From Macrothele yani (Eukaryota; Arthropoda; Arachnida; Araneae; Macrothelidae), in the NCBI GenBank assembly GCA_039090855.1, contig CM077027.1, forward strand, positions 103,830,424 through 103,894,423: a DNA stretch of 64,000 nt. The letters run 5' to 3'. Positions 1 through 12,729 of this stretch are shown one piece after another (positions within the stretch are counted from its first letter, which is position 1; each line of letters begins with the position of its first letter). A program made the position numbers and the translations under genes. The notes below the pieces were generated by a model. It had not been told where the DNA came from, made no database searches, and worked only from the letters and a program-made list of their open reading frames with translations.

Positions 1-865
1 AACTACTTAATTTTTTAGTACGTCTTTTGTAAAAAAAGAACTTGTTTATGTTACCGGTTTGTCTGTCTGTCCCTCCACCCCATATCTCTGCGTATATTAG
101 TCTGATTTGAAAATTTCATTTTGCATTGGGAAACTTGAAATGTGAGAATGATGATCCTTGCATTCCATTTCTTCTTCTTTTTGTCTTTTTTTATGATGCA
201 CAATTTTGCCGCTAGAGGGCATAAATGCAGATGATATTGGATTCAAAATACATTTTATTCCATATATTCGTTTCTAAATCTCCGATAGAAAAAATTCTTT
301 TATCTTTCGATTCCACTTACATCAAAGACTATTTTAGGTACAGTCACTTTATTAAGTTACACATAGATTTTCTGATTTTTCGCTATGGTGCATAAAGGTA
401 AATTGTGTTTCCCCCAATATCTCTGCTTCTAAAACTCCAACTCGAAAAATTCTTCCTGCACCGGATACAGTTTCTAGTGGAAAATGTTTTCCACATAATT
501 TCTAATTTTTGGTAAAGAATGGTGTGACCACCAGGGGGCGCGTAAGTGTTAGTTTCTGCCTCTGATGTATTTGCAGCAAAATCTGAGCTTCTAAAAGCTC
601 GATTAAAAAATTTCTTTCGTGGAACGATACCACTTCAATAAACCTTTTTGGAATATTTTCTTGAAATAGTGCATGGTTTCTCTGCCAGGGGCATAGATGT
701 ATTTCATATTTTTGTCTATCTCTGCTTCTAACAGTCCGATTTGAAAAAATCCTTCTTTGTTGGATAGCGTTTCCGGTGCAAAATGTTTTCAATATTCACA
801 TTTTTTAAGTAATGCATAGGTTTTCCATTAGGAGGCGTAAAGGTAAATTGCATTTTCCCCTATAT
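1..865 (+). repeat. Family A repeat array, copy 1
   Basis: Array of diverged ~150 bp units, each carrying a block like 'atctctgcttctaaaa' followed by a 'gatttgaaaaattctt' block, with some units adding 'ccaccagggggcg'. The first ~170 bases match the reverse complement of 38290-38470, including the edge block 'cgtcttttgtaaaaaa', so this is the outer end of the same element seen at 36720-38470. The array stops at about 865, where repeat B begins. The short open frames across it follow the repeat period and are not genes. Confidence 0.85.
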
Positions 866-867
866 AT

Positions 868-1493
868 ATACATAGCTGCCAATCTTTCCGATTTACCCGG
901 AAAGCTTCCGATTTTGGGGCTTCTTTCCGATATTCCGACCGGAAAAAATCCCTATTTTTCCTCTATTTCAAGAGAAAAAAAAACAAAATTTTTTTTTATT
1001 CCACTTCAAAAAATTCTTAACACTAGATGATTAAAAAGAAAAATTCTCCTTATTTCCGCTGTGAAGAGAAAGTGCGAGTGGCACTGTTTTCTGCTTGCAC
1101 GTGGACTTTTGGATGGATCCAAGTACCTTCCCCTGCGCAAGTGGCGCAACGCTGGTGACAATTCCCATCAGGCTATGCAGCTGCGTAACGTAAGGTTGCA
1201 ATCACATTCTCTTTCTCGCTGTTTCCCCCTACTGCCCCATTCTCCTTTTCAGATAACGCATTGTTCGTCCCCGGGGTCGCAGCTTCTCAGAGGCCAGTGT
1301 AAGTGTGTCTTGCGTTCCAGCACTCCCAGTTCGAAATGCTATTTCAGAACATAGTTATCATAGAAAAAAATTCAAACGGATTTTAAATCTGTTGGATTTT
1401 TAAAAGCCCAAATCGATACCCAACATGACGAAATTAAGCAAAAGTTGCCAGTTTTGTGAAATTAAAAATGCATTAGGCATGGTTTCGTAACTT
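868..1493 (+). repeat. Dispersed repeat B, copy 1
   Basis: It starts near 'ctgccaatctttccga' and ends near 'ggtttcgtaactt'. Positions 1240-1490 align closely with 63665-63957, sharing the blocks 'cagttcgaaatgctat', 'ttcaaacggattttaaat' and 'gatacccaacatgacgaa'. No terminal inverted repeats or coding capacity were seen. It is a non-coding dispersed repeat, possibly a non-autonomous DNA transposon, and it cuts into the family A array. Confidence 0.7.
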
Positions 1494-2566
1494 AAGAAAA
1501 AAAGTCCAATGTTCATTCGAGTCTGTGCTTCTCCAGCAATGATTTATTTTGCTGGTCCATTAGTCAGTAAGTTTCCTACGCTTTTCAACCGTGCTTTTTT
1601 TGTTTGTCGCTCGATAACGTGCATAAAAATGTCTTGGCTTGATTCAACGAAATTAATATGTTGGGGTACTATTTTTTTCCTCTGCAAATTGCATCTCTTT
1701 AAGCTGTTACTGTTTTACTGCAGCAGTTTTACTCGCATTTTTTTTCAAGTGTCAATAAATTTAGTATTAGTGATTCGCTATGAGCAGCAATATGGGGGGG
1801 GGGGGGGGGTACTATCAAACATTCCGTGATGCGTATTCTGCAGAATTCCTGTGTATTGCAAGATCTTCAAAAAATGAAAAATATGCATTTTGCACTGCGT
1901 GTCATGTAATTTCAACGTTTCGTGTGGTGGAAGGAATGATATTACTAATCATATTTCTAGTGCCCAGCACAAATCTAATGTTGACTGCGTGGAAAAAAAG
2001 AAATACAAAATGAACTTCCTTTGTTAAATGTTTTAATGAACTTGGATGTGATTCGTGCAAAATGTTTGTTCACTTCGTTTTTAGTTGAGCATAGGTTACG
2101 AATTAGTGTCCCTCAGTCACTCATTTATTTCATTTGACTGTCTCATCGTCCGTCTCTCAGTAAGATAATCCTAGCATGAAAATGGTTTGTTTTTGAAAAC
2201 ATTTGAAAACATTTTAGTTTGTTCCGTGACGGCGTGGGATGCGATCCTATTGGATTTGGGGGTCAAAGGGCGTGGAACATTCTTTCCTTTAGATGCAAGC
2301 TTCCATAAAAATAAATTTTTATCTCTTTATAGATCATAGTGATATAGCATAGTAAGGAGAAATTCTGTATGGATAATCGAAATAAACGTGTCAATAAATT
2401 CAAACATCTGTAGTCATATTAATTAAAAGTTGATACTTGAGTTAGGTAACATCGTTTTTTAATCGATATGTTCAGTACATTTAATCAATATGTGTGACAA
2501 GTAATTTCATTGGATATATCGATTTTTTTTTTTTTTTACGGTTTTCGGTTTCTGAAAGTTGGCAGG

Positions 2567-2601
<35 letters not shown>

Positions 2602-2999
2602 CTTATATTGTGTATACATAAAATAACGAGTCCCTAATTTTTTTTTTTTTGAATGGTGTTTAAAAAGTCCTTCAAAAGTGCTAAATTTTAATTCATAAAA
2701 ATGAGTATAAACCCTGGGCACGTTGCTTCTGCTTGGAATCCATTATTTACCTGTAATGAATAAGAAGGGTTAATATAGAGGAAGAGTTGCTGTACCAGCA
2801 TGTGCAATTTGAATAACCTCTGTCAGTTAATAAAAAAGTTACGCCCACTTTTGCATTACTTTTGGTACAACTCTTGTATAACGAAAGGTGATCACACAAG
2901 CTGAATGTAAGAACTATCATTGTTTGATCCTGGTGATTGTGCTAGCGGAAGTGTATGGAAAAATCGTATTGATAAGGCATGAGGGTGTGGATGTGGTTG
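1494..2999. other. Unassigned AT-rich DNA with simple repeats
   Basis: No gene or recognisable element was found. It holds a G run at about 1793-1809, poly-T at 2525-2537 and 2639-2650, and a (TA)n tract at about 2569-2599. Open frames are short and lack codon structure or known motifs. Confidence 0.5.
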
Positions 3000-4376
3000 T
3001 ATGGGCTTCACTAATCAAATTTTGCTTTACATATGGTTACTGAAAAGTGCCTGTGTTGGAAAGAAAGTTTTCACTGCCTTTGTAGATTTGGAGAAAGCTT
3101 ATGACCAAATGAACAGGTACTTCTGTGAAAGATCTTGAATAATTATGATACAACTGGGAATCTGCTTGAATGTGTGAAAGCGTTGTATGCTGTCAGTAGA
3201 ACATGTGTACATGTGAGTGGTTTTTTATTGAAATGGTTATTATTACTGGTGCAGGAGTCGGGCCAGGCTGTGTAATGTTTCCACGGCTGTTAAATAGATT
3301 TATGATGCATGGGCAGGGGTTGATTCACATTTTTAAAAATGATACAGTTTTGTTAAATTCTGCCTATTTTTGTGACATTTTGCATATTTCTTGTGACATT
3401 TTTGGGTTTAGAGCAATTTTTTCAAACAGAAGTACTTAAAGGTCAAAGTGGGGTGGATTCATAGAATCATCATTATCAGATCATGACTTGCAAAATGCCA
3501 TATTGCCCAGATGCAAGGTCTGTGAAAATGGTTGATCTGGGCATCTAAGTAAGATATCCAGATACCTGACCGGGTATGTAAAAAAAAAAAAAAAAAAAAA
3601 GCTTTAAAGACCAATTGTCCTGCTTTGCTTTTACAGCACAATAAACACCCTGAATGTCCCCTTTCATAAAAACAAGGTTCATTTGTTAAAATAAAATTTT
3701 TTCATGTGAAACTCAGACAGACTGAGTATAAATAAATAAAAAAAACCCCCAACTTGAATGACTTTTTAAGCAAGGAACTGTTATCACAGAATGCACAAAA
3801 TCAGTGGAAATGGTGTGGATTTAAACCAGGTGAATGAGTTTGTTGTGTTTTGAGATCATGTGTGACAGAGCAAACAGTTTAAATGGTGAAATCAAAAAGC
3901 AAGCAAATCTGTATTTGAAAGTTGTAACTGCTTTAAGAGCATTTCACAGGACTGAGGATTTGTATGAAAGTGTAATTGGTTCTAATGTGACGTATGGTAG
4001 TGAGACCTAGGTATTGCAAATGAGACATAGGAATCGTGTGTGCTGGAGTAATGCATTACTTGTGGCGGTGGGGTGGCAAGACACTTTCTGATCATGTGAG
4101 GAATGAAGATTTGTTGCAGATGTGTAATGTGAAGCAAAATGTCGCTAGTAAGGATGAAGTGCTAACTAAGAGAATTCATTCAGTGCAAGTGGCAGGAAAG
4201 AAAGTTTAGAGGAAGACCAGGAAATCATTGGGGAAGCAGATTTGGGTATATCCGCAGGAGAAAGAGATAATGAGCATGGAGTACACAAAGTCTGATGTCA
4301 GACGTATAATCTTGCTTTGAGAAACTAATCCGTGAATCTCAAAAAAATAAATAAATAAATAAATAAAAATAAAAAG
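3000..4376 (+). pseudogene. Decayed non-LTR retrotransposon (reverse transcriptase remnant)
   Basis: Scattered pieces of a LINE reverse transcriptase can be read in shifting frames. Near 3070-3118 a frame reads FTAFVDLEKAYDQMN, the first catalytic Asp block of LINE RTs (FxDxxKAFD type). Near 3255-3310 it reads GVGPGCVM followed by LLN, the block that normally precedes the second catalytic motif. A C-terminal piece near 3975-4005 reads VTYGSET. At least several stops and indels separate them. The fragment runs into an A-rich (TAAA)n tail at about 4340-4376, as expected for a retroposed 3' end. The clade cannot be assigned, and it differs from the RTE copies at 18917-26018. Confidence 0.75.
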
Positions 4377-4589
4377 CTTAATGATCTCTGTGTGTGTGTG
4401 TGTTGTATTCTCTTTTTTTTTTTTTGAACCAGTAGCCCTAAATTAGGAATTAGTGGTTCTTTATAGTCTTGGATGTGATCATGGTGTTGAAAAATTGCAA
4501 ATCCCTTAGTGTTTTTATCCAGCAAGTCATTATGCTGCTTTTTTTTAAACAGCTTCCATCACACTTTGAATCCCAAAATTTGTGGCATA

Positions 4590-4718
4590 TTAACCCAGTC
4601 AAAATAAAAATGTGTTTTTAGAATTAACATATGAACCCAGCCAAAATAAAAATATGTGTATTTAGAATTTGTGGCATATTAACCCAGCCAATAGGAAATA
4701 TGTGTATTTTAGAATTAA
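4590..4718 (+). repeat. Short tandem repeat, three units
   Basis: Three imperfect copies of a ~45 base unit built around 'aacccagccaaaataaaa' and 'tgtgtatttagaatt' lie directly before the Tc1 element. Confidence 0.7.
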
Positions 4719-5296
4719 CTAAGTTGTAAACTATTATATACAGTAGTGGCCAAATTTGTGGAAACCTTATAGAAAAAGCTCATTTTTGAGGTTTGATCGC
4801 TCATAACACCACTTTTTTTTTAGTAACACCATAAAATTATATATCAATAGAAAGATAATTTCATCAAGAATGTAATGCAACAAAGTTTGTTCAATTACCT
4901 CTATTCTATGAACAGTTATAGCCAAATAACCAGAAAAAGGAAGCACAGCTTGCTTAGGTTGATATGAAGTAGCTTTCCTTCATTTGAATGTAGTCAATTA
5001 GCATGATTGTTTAGAGAGCCAATCAGGTGTCATCTTGTTTTGGCAATAAGTTAATCACGTCACAGCAGGATTCAGCTATTGATGTCATGTATTGGAGCTG
5101 AAAGGAGGACATTTGTCATTGTGTTGTGTGATTGCCATCAAGTTTTTTTTTTTTTTTGTCTGTGTGTTGTTCTTTCATTTAGTGCGTTTGTAAAATGTAA
5201 TAAAATTAAAGAAATGGCGCAAAGAGTTGACTGGTCACCCAGAAAGCGATGTAAAATAGTACTAAGTGAACAAGGCTTCAGTTCTAAAGAAATAAT

Positions 5297-6590
5297 TGGG
5301 TTGTCGGAAAAGTCATGACGTATTTTGGCACCCGAAGGCGGTTGGGCGGTTTTGGAAGTACTAGAGGCATGCGCAGCTCTGTTATCGCTATGGCATTTGA
5401 CAGGTGCTAGTTCTAGCTGCCATCTAAAAGGAATAGTGAGCAATTTGGTTGATTTGCAGAGATTTGACATCAAGTTGAAGATGGAAGACCAAACTGTGCA
5501 TTTTTGCCATATTTTACTGTTTTACTTCTGTAAAGGGAAGAACATGTGTTAAGCTTGTGAAAAGTTGCGTAAAGTGTACGGTAATAATGCTCTACAAGAA
5601 CGTCAGTGCCAGCGGGGGTTCGCAAAATTCCGTGCTGGTGGTTTTGACTTCAACGATGCTTCTGGGTCCAGGAGGCCAACCGAGGTTGATGACGACCAAA
5701 TCAAGGCATTGATCGAGTCAAACCCACGTTACACGACACAAGAGATTGCAGACACATTGCACATCCATCATTCAAGCATTCACGACCACCTGAAGAAGCT
5801 GGGATACGTGTAAGCAAGCTTGATGTGTGGGTTCCTCATGAACTCGAAGAAGCTCAATTGACGGCGCGTATAAACATCTGTGATATGCTCATTAAACGTG
5901 AGGAAAACGATCCTTTTTTGAAGCGACTGATAACTGGTGACGAAAAGTGGATTGTGTACAGCAATGTGTTGCGCAAACAGTCTTGGTCCCGACGTGCTGC
6001 TTCGCCTCAAACAACGTCCAAAGCAGACATTCATCAGCGGAAGGTTCTGGTGTCAGTGTGGTGGGATTTTAAAGGTGTCTTGTTTTTCGAGCTCCTACCA
6101 TGGAACCAAACAATCAATTCGAATGTGTACTGTCGGCAGTTGGACAGTTTGAATGAATCCATCATCCAGAAACGTCCAAAGCTCGTTCATCGTACAAGTG
6201 TTGTATTCCATCGCGACAACGGGAGACCACACACAAGTTTGATCACCCGCCAAAAATTATTGGAGCGTGGGTGGGATGTGTTGCCTCACCCACCAGCATA
6301 CTTGCCTGACCTTGCGCCGTCAGACTTCCACTTGTTTCGCTCTCTTCAACAATTCTTGCATGGTATAACGTTCAATTCAGATGAGACTGTAAATCAGCAC
6401 CTTGTACAGTTTTTCCCCACGAAAGACAGGTCCTTCTATGAACGAGGCATTCTGCAGCTCACTGAAAGATGGCAAAAGGTTATCGAAAAAAAACGGGCAT
6501 TATATCATTGATTGATCTTTGTTCTTTCTATCAATAAATGACCTTTGCAAAACATGGCTGAAATACGTCAGGACTTTTCCGACAACCCAA
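5297..6590 (+). mobile_element. mariner transposon, copy 1 (inside Tc1)
   Basis: The ends are 'ttgggttgtcggaaaagt' and, inverted, 'acttttccgacaacccaa', flanked by TA (5293-5294, one base off the end, and 6591-6592). Removing it rejoins the Tc1 transposase frame, so it inserted after the Tc1 did. A second copy of the family lies at 40382-41653. Confidence 0.95.
5481..6511 (+). pseudogene. mariner transposase (DD34D), copy 1
   Basis: The start is placed at the ATG of MEDQTVHFCH, the usual short mariner leader. An in-frame TAA follows at 5550-5552. The N-terminal HTH region continues to LKKLGYV at ~5813, where two extra bases relative to copy 2 shift the frame. The catalytic part then reads without break from WVPHEL to the stop at 6509-6511. 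Catalytic motifs are TGDEKWI (D1), FHRDNGRPH (D2) and LPDLAPSDF (third D, DD34D spacing). WVPHEL and the S/L-PDLAPSD block are family signatures; this copy has L where S is usual. Total ~345 codons is the normal mariner length. One stop and one frameshift disable it. Confidence 0.95.
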
Positions 6591-7087
6591 TAGAAGAAAA
6601 ATTGGTGGAAACTTAACCAAAGGCGTCATTTTTAAATGTTTGTAGAGATATAAGCAGACTCAGTCACTACAAAACCAGACTGGTAAAGGCAGAAAAAGGT
6701 GCACAACAGCAAGTGATGATAGAATAATTAAGTGACTGTGCCTAGGTGACAGAAGAAAATCATCTGGGTGTATACAAGATAAAATGGCGCAGTGCAATGT
6801 GAAGTTGAGTGCAAGAACTGTTCGGCGCAAACTGCAGCAGGAATTTGGGCTAAAAGCTAGAATTTCACGAAAAAAGCCATTTTTATCTCTCAAACAAAGG
6901 GTGAAAAGATTAAACTTGGCTAAAACCCATGTTAACTGGACAACGGAACAATGGGACAGTGTTATTTGGAGTGATGAGACAAAAATCCCCCTGTTTGGTA
7001 GTGATGGCATAAAATACATAAGGAGAAGAATCGGAGAAGTTGCATCCTGATTGCATTACGTGTACCGTGAAACACCCAGTTAGTGTT

Positions 7088-7127
7088 ATGATCTGGGGTT
7101 GTATGACATGATCTGGGGTTGTATGAC
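7088..7127 (+). repeat. Perfect 20-base tandem duplication in the Tc1 transposase
   Basis: A 20-base unit (7088-7107) is repeated exactly at 7108-7127. It duplicates codons for the MIWGCMT motif region and shifts the frame, since 20 is not a multiple of three. Confidence 0.95.
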
Positions 7128-8204
7128 ATCAAACGGTGTGGGCAGAATTTTCATGATTAATGGGAATATAAATGGCCAAAAATACATTAATGAAATATTT
7201 GAGCCCAAACTGAAACCTTCCGCACGGGATCTTTTCCAAGATAGTGAAGCATTTATATTTCAACAGAATTCAGCTCCATGTCATGTTGCTGCTGTGTGCA
7301 AAAAGTGGTTTCAAGATAATCATATTCCACTGCTGGGTCATTTACATTCCGTATCAACTCAACACAGTGACTTGACTTGACCATCTCAGATTTTAATGAA
7401 ATTTGGTACATAGGTGAGGCCTCTATATAGATTAAAAAAAAATACCAAATTTCATCATCATATATCCACCGGTTTTGAAAATACAGCTATATAAAATGTC
7501 CAAAAAACACCCCAAAATCGGAAGATTGATATGTTTTTAAATTGTGATTGTAGCTCCCCTAATTAAGATAGAGAGATGGGAAAGGCATCTTTTTGTAGCA
7601 TTTTTTATGCTCTTTTATTGGATTACAACACCATTGGGATTAAGGTAAAAAAAATCCAAATTTTAAAATTAAAATTTAAATTTTTGAATTTTTCAAAGTA
7701 AGACGCTCCCAAAAATTCGATTTTTTTAAAAAACAATCTTTATATGTTTGGTATTTGATTGTGTGAGTTGTAACTTGGGATGATAATGGGTGTACTTAAA
7801 AAAGCTATATATTCAAATTTAACCTAACACAAGAGTTTACATGTTTTTTAATTTTTTTTTCATTAAACTGAAAATAAATTTGGGCTAAATCTTAAGAAAG
7901 TTTCATTAATAACAATAGATATATTATTTTTGTTATTTAAAACCATTTATTTAAACAATGTTTTATTTTTAATTGATCTGTTTAAAATCTGAGACTACAT
8001 GGGTTTAAAAATTTTATTAATTTCATTATTCAGAATTTGTAAAAATTCACAATACATTATAAAAGAATAAAAGACTGCAGTTGTACTGTAGGCTACATTT
8101 TGTTTTGGACAAAACTCTGCATGTTCTGACTTGAAAAACTGATTCTGTTGTTTAGATCATTGGTAACAAGACCCAACAAGCAGCAACTTGCATTTCTACC
8201 TTGC

Positions 8205-8290
8205 AGACCTCAGTCTGCTTTAGGTTTTGATGGTGATCAGATGTGTTTCTCAGTCTGCTTTAGGTTTTGATGGTAATCATGTGTGTTTCA
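8205..8290 (+). repeat. Tandem duplication (~45 bp)
   Basis: Two near-identical units contain 'ctcagtctgctttaggtt' followed by 'ttgatggt'. They lie between the left inverted repeat and the coding region of the long-TIR element. Confidence 0.8.
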
Positions 8291-8491
8291 TGCAGTGAAA
8301 GTGATATGTGTTTGAAAACTTTTGTGGTTGAAAACTTTAAATTGAATAAAGTATATCCTTTTCAGTTTTGAAACTAGATTTTTATAAATTGAAGCTGTGC
8401 AGGATTTTTTTAGGAAAACTAAAAAGAACAGATAATGGGAGGCACTTATTTTACTATTTGAATTTTACATTTTATGTACAAATAATCAACA

Positions 8492-10817
8492 ATGGAAAGT
8501 ACTAGATACGCAGTAATACAATGCTTCAATCCATTTAAAAAAGTGACCATAGAGTAAGGGATAGAAAAAGCTAAGAAATGTGACAGACTGTTGGAAAATT
8601 TTGATGACTTATCAAAAAAGACTAAAATTTGTGATTCTTGCAGAAAGCAGCTGAAAATTTTAAACATTAGTCAAGAAGCAAATGAAACCTGTGCTGATGA
8701 GAAAATGGACGAAAATTTTGCATCTACATCAGAAGTAATTGAAACACTGAATACTTCGCTCCATGAATTGGTTGAATCACCTGTCAATAAGAAAACACTA
8801 AAATCTAAATGTTATGCTTCAACCAAAATTCAAAAAATCAGTTCTGCTATGAAACAGAAGCTTTTTACAAATATTCAAGAGTCATCTGATGATGAGGATG
8901 AAATACTTCATGACTCTCTTATAGACAATCTTAAAATAAATTTTTCTAACTGCACTAGAGATAAACAGTTGATGATTTTGACTTGCTTACCAGAGTCATG
9001 GAGTGTTAGGAAAATCATGCAAGAGTTCAGTGCTCCTAATTATATGGTAAGACAATAAAAAAAAAAAAAATCTGAAGGAGAAAGGAATTTTGGAAAGCCT
9101 TAATAGAAAACCAGGTAAGAGTCTCTCTTCTAAAGTAGTTGAAGTAGTATGATTGTTTTACCAAAGTGATGAAATTAGTCGGGTTTTACCTGGAATGAAA
9201 GATTGTGTTTCTGTTAGGACTGAAAACGGAGATTAAGTTAAATTGTCAAAGAGGCGGATTTTATGTAATTTGACAGAAGCCTATAAGTCATTCAAAGATA
9301 AATTTGCAGGCACGAAAGTCAGTTTTTCCAAATTTGCAGAGCTCAGACCAAACAACTGTGTCCTGGCAGGGTCTAGTGGTACTCATACGGTAAGTGTATG
9401 CACCACACACCAAAATGTAAAACTGATGATGGAAAATGCAAAAATTGCTTCACTAACAAATGGACAATTATCTTCATACAAACATAGTCTTGCAAGAGTA
9501 TTGTGCAACCCTGCTTCCATAAATTGTCATTTGGGGAAGTGTCCCGCCTGTCCTGGGAATGAGGAAGTAAGAAATGTAATGGAACATGGTTTTGAGGAGA
9601 ACTTAGTTGAAAAACTTAACTTTTTGCCAATGGATTACAGTTAATAGATGCAACTTGGAGATATCAGAAAAATCAACTTCAGATTTTATTGATTTGCTTT
9701 GCAAAAAACAGTCTGCTTTGGTCAGACATGACTTCATTGCTAAGCAGCAAAGCTCTTTTATGAATAGTACTAAGGAAAACCTCAAGGACTCAGAATTTCT
9801 GGTCATTTGTGATTTTGCCGAAAATTATAGTTTTCTTCCTCAAGATGAAGCCCAGAGCTATCACTGGACCAGTGGGCAAGCCACAGTCCACCCATTTGTC
9901 ATTTATTACAAAACAGAAAAGACTGAACATGTAAGTTTTGTAGCGATTTCTGAATGTTTATAGAGCACAACACAATTGCACTGTACTGCTTCCAAAAAAA
10001 ACTTATTAACTTCTTGAAAAGCAAGTTTGGTGACAACAGCGTCAAAAAAATGTGCTATTTCTCTGACAGGTCTGCAGTTCAGTACAAAAATCGGAAAAAT
10101 TTCACAAACTTATGTTTCCATCAAGATGACTTCAACATTGATGCTGAATGGCATTTTTCAGCAACAACACACGGGAAGGGGCCGTGTGATGGCGTTGGTG
10201 AAACGGTGAAAAGGTTAGCTGCCCGAGCCAGCTTACAATGCCCTTACGAGAATCAAATTCAAACACCATTTCATTTGTATGAATGGGCAATTCAGAACAT
10301 TTTTGTGGCAAACTTTACATATGTAAGTCAAGAAGAATACATAGAAACAGACCAATTTTTGGAAAATTGCCTAAGCAAGTCTCTAACAATACAAGGTACC
10401 CAGAAACTTCATGCTTTTATTCCTATCCCATTGAGTAATTCAAAAATAAAAGTGAAGATGTTCTCAGAATCAAAGGAGTAAGCTACTGAAAAAGTATCAG
10501 CATTACAAGACAGACAGCAAATAACAGAAATTAGTGATTACATAACCATAATCTATGAAAACAACTGGTGGGTAGCATGCGTTCTAGCAAAAGAAGAGAG
10601 TGATAATGAAGTTAAGGTCTCTTTTTTACATCCAGCTGGTCCATCTACATCCTTTTCCCACCCTAGCCCACAAGATGTATTATGGCTTCCTGCAAGTTAC
10701 GTCTTGTGTAAAGTAAATCCTGTGACTCCTACAGGAAGACTCTACAATCTCTCTGAAACAGAAATACACCAAACTACTGAAGCTTTTAAAGACTATATCA
10801 AGGATCTACAGGTGTGA
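8492..10817 (+). pseudogene. Putative DDE-type transposase of the long-TIR element
   Basis: The frame can be followed from ATG 8492 (one stop at ~8555) to TGA near 10815, about 770 codons with several stops and frame changes (about 9056, 9160, 9232, 9640, 9960, 10480). Blocks in order are: a CDSCRKQL zinc-ligand-like pair near 8630; an HTH-like region 8930-9110; LPGMKDCVSV near 9190; FSKFAELRP and CTTHQNVKL near 9330-9425; a cysteine cluster NCHLGKCPAC near 9524; FLVICDFAENYSF near 9796; YFSDRSAVQYKNRKNF near 10056; and HGKGPCDGVGETVKR near 10170. Last comes a WWVACVLAK...KVSFLHPAGP domain near 10565-10650. The two Asp blocks and the HGKG...E block are plausible RNase-H-fold catalytic sites; this is inference. 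The length and block order suggest one protein broken by mutation. No family name is given. Confidence 0.8.
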
Positions 10818-11318
10818 TTTCCCTTCGAAACAATGATGCAACTTTTTTTTTAATTTTAGGAGAATCTGCTTTAAGTGACGATCTAAGTTTAAGATTAGGA
10901 ATATAATTTGCATAAATGTGAGCAATTCAATGCCATATGTTATTATTATTTTGATGTGTTTCTTGAGCAGTAATTGAAATTACTTTTTAGTCTGTTTATT
11001 TTTTTTATATTGTATTGTGAATTATTACAAATTCTGAATAATGAAATTAATAAAATTTTTAAACTCATGTAGTCTCAGATTTTAAACAAATCAATTAAAA
11101 ATAAAACATTGTTTAAATAAATGGTTTTAAATAACAAAAATACTATATCTATTGTTATTAACGAAACTTTTTAAGATTTAGCCCAAATTTATTTTCAGTT
11201 TACATGTTTTTTTTTTTTTTGTGTTAAACTGTTGTGTTAGGCTAAATTTGAATATAGCTTTTTAAGTAAACCCATTATCATCCCAAGTCACAACTCACAC
11301 AATCAAATACCAAACATA

Positions 11319-12729
11319 CACTGGCGGAAAGTGAAAAAAGAACACCAAGAAGGAGACGTCTGATACCAACGCAATTTATACAGCATAATAACGGAATACA
11401 GAGGATAACGTGATCAAAACATTATGGCAAAATACAGCTGTATTTGCTGGTAAACTGAAAAACATTTCCATGTAACATGGTTAGTACGAGGTTGAACCGC
11501 CATGAACTGCTTCACACTGTGCAATTCTGGCATGGAGTATGTCGTACAGATGTTGGATGTAAGTTTGGGGTATTGAGTTCCAAGCATCCTCAACCTAGAC
11601 GCGTAAATCGGGGATGGTCGTGGCTGGCTGTGGAGACCGGATAAGTCATTGTCCCATAAAATTCCACACGTGCTCAATAAGGGACAAATCTGGTGAACGT
11701 GCAGGCCATTGAAGTTGTCTTACACACTAAAGTGCATGTTGCGTTTCACGTGCCGTGTGTGGGTGTGCGTTATCTTGCTGGAAAACACCACGATGGACCG
11801 ACCTTACAAATGGCACAACAGCGGGCTGAATGATGTTGTTGATGTAGGAGGTGCTGTTTAACGTACCCGGTACAAACACTAGTTGTGTACGGTAGCAATA
11901 GCTGATCGCTCCCCACACCAGGAGACCAAGTGTAGGCCTTGTGTGTCGCTGGCGGATGCAAGAAGGGTGGAGACGCTCCCCTGTGCATCTGCGAACACGC
12001 ATACGGCCATCGGAGGCTCCCAAGCAGAATCTGCTTTCATCGCTGAACACGACAGATCGCCATTGCGTTCTCCAGTGCAGAGGTTGGCGACACCACTGCA
12101 GCCGTTCCTGACGGTGGGCTGGAGTCAGAGGCACACGTGCACGTAGTCCTGCATCCAGTAGACGGTTGCGGATTGTTCGCACAGTCACCTCAGGTGCAAC
12201 GGCAGCTCGGATTTACATCGCATTTGATGTTCTGCTTGACAACGCCGCTCTTCTTATGCGTCTATCGGTCCGCTCGTCAGTTCGTCTGGGACTCCCGGTT
12301 CCACGTCTTCTCGTGTGGGAATGTTCCTCAGACCATCTACGCCACCATTGTACCACCACTGATACTTCCCGTCCAATTCGCTCCACAATACGACGTACGA
12401 CCGCCTGGCCTCGCGGAGTCTGACTAGACGACCTCGCTCAAAGTTCGATAACCGCTGAAATCGTACACGTCTTCCATGTCCAGGCATTGCAGCTTCTTCA
12501 GGGTCTTCGCACGTGTCCGTACACTGACGACTGATTACATTCACTTCGCTGTACTCCTTAAATACCACCGACGATAATTTGCATATTATGCCATGCTGTG
12601 GCGTAAGCGCTCACCGGTTGGTCCCGAAATTAACATCACACCTACGTAAACTCGACTCATTAACATATGTAAATTTCATGATTGTCCACTAATTCCTTCT
12701 TGGTGTTCTTTTTTCACTTTCCGCCAGTG
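11319..12729 (-). mobile_element. Tc1-like transposon inside the right inverted repeat
   Basis: Perfect terminal repeats 'cactggcggaaagtgaaaaa' and its inverse are flanked by TA at 11317-11318 and 12730-12731. Removing the element and one TA restores exactly the sequence of the opposite arm ('ccaaacatataaagattg'), so this is the youngest layer of the nest. Length is 1,411 bp. Confidence 0.96.
11481..12487 (-). pseudogene. Tc1-like transposase of the nested element
   Basis: It starts at MPGHGRRVRFQRLSNF on the minus strand. The first ~75 residues are in one frame, then a frameshift near 12254 leads to the HTH part (TVRTIRNRLLDAGLRAR). Catalytic blocks are FSDESRF, QQDNAHPHTA and RSPDLSLIEHVW, so all three acidic residues (DD34E) are present. 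A stop after TARETQHAL near 11727 and another after the NFMGQ region interrupt the C-terminal third, which ends with GGSTSY and TAA at 11481-11483. It has at least one frameshift and two stops, so it is inactive, but the terminal repeats are still perfect. Confidence 0.93.
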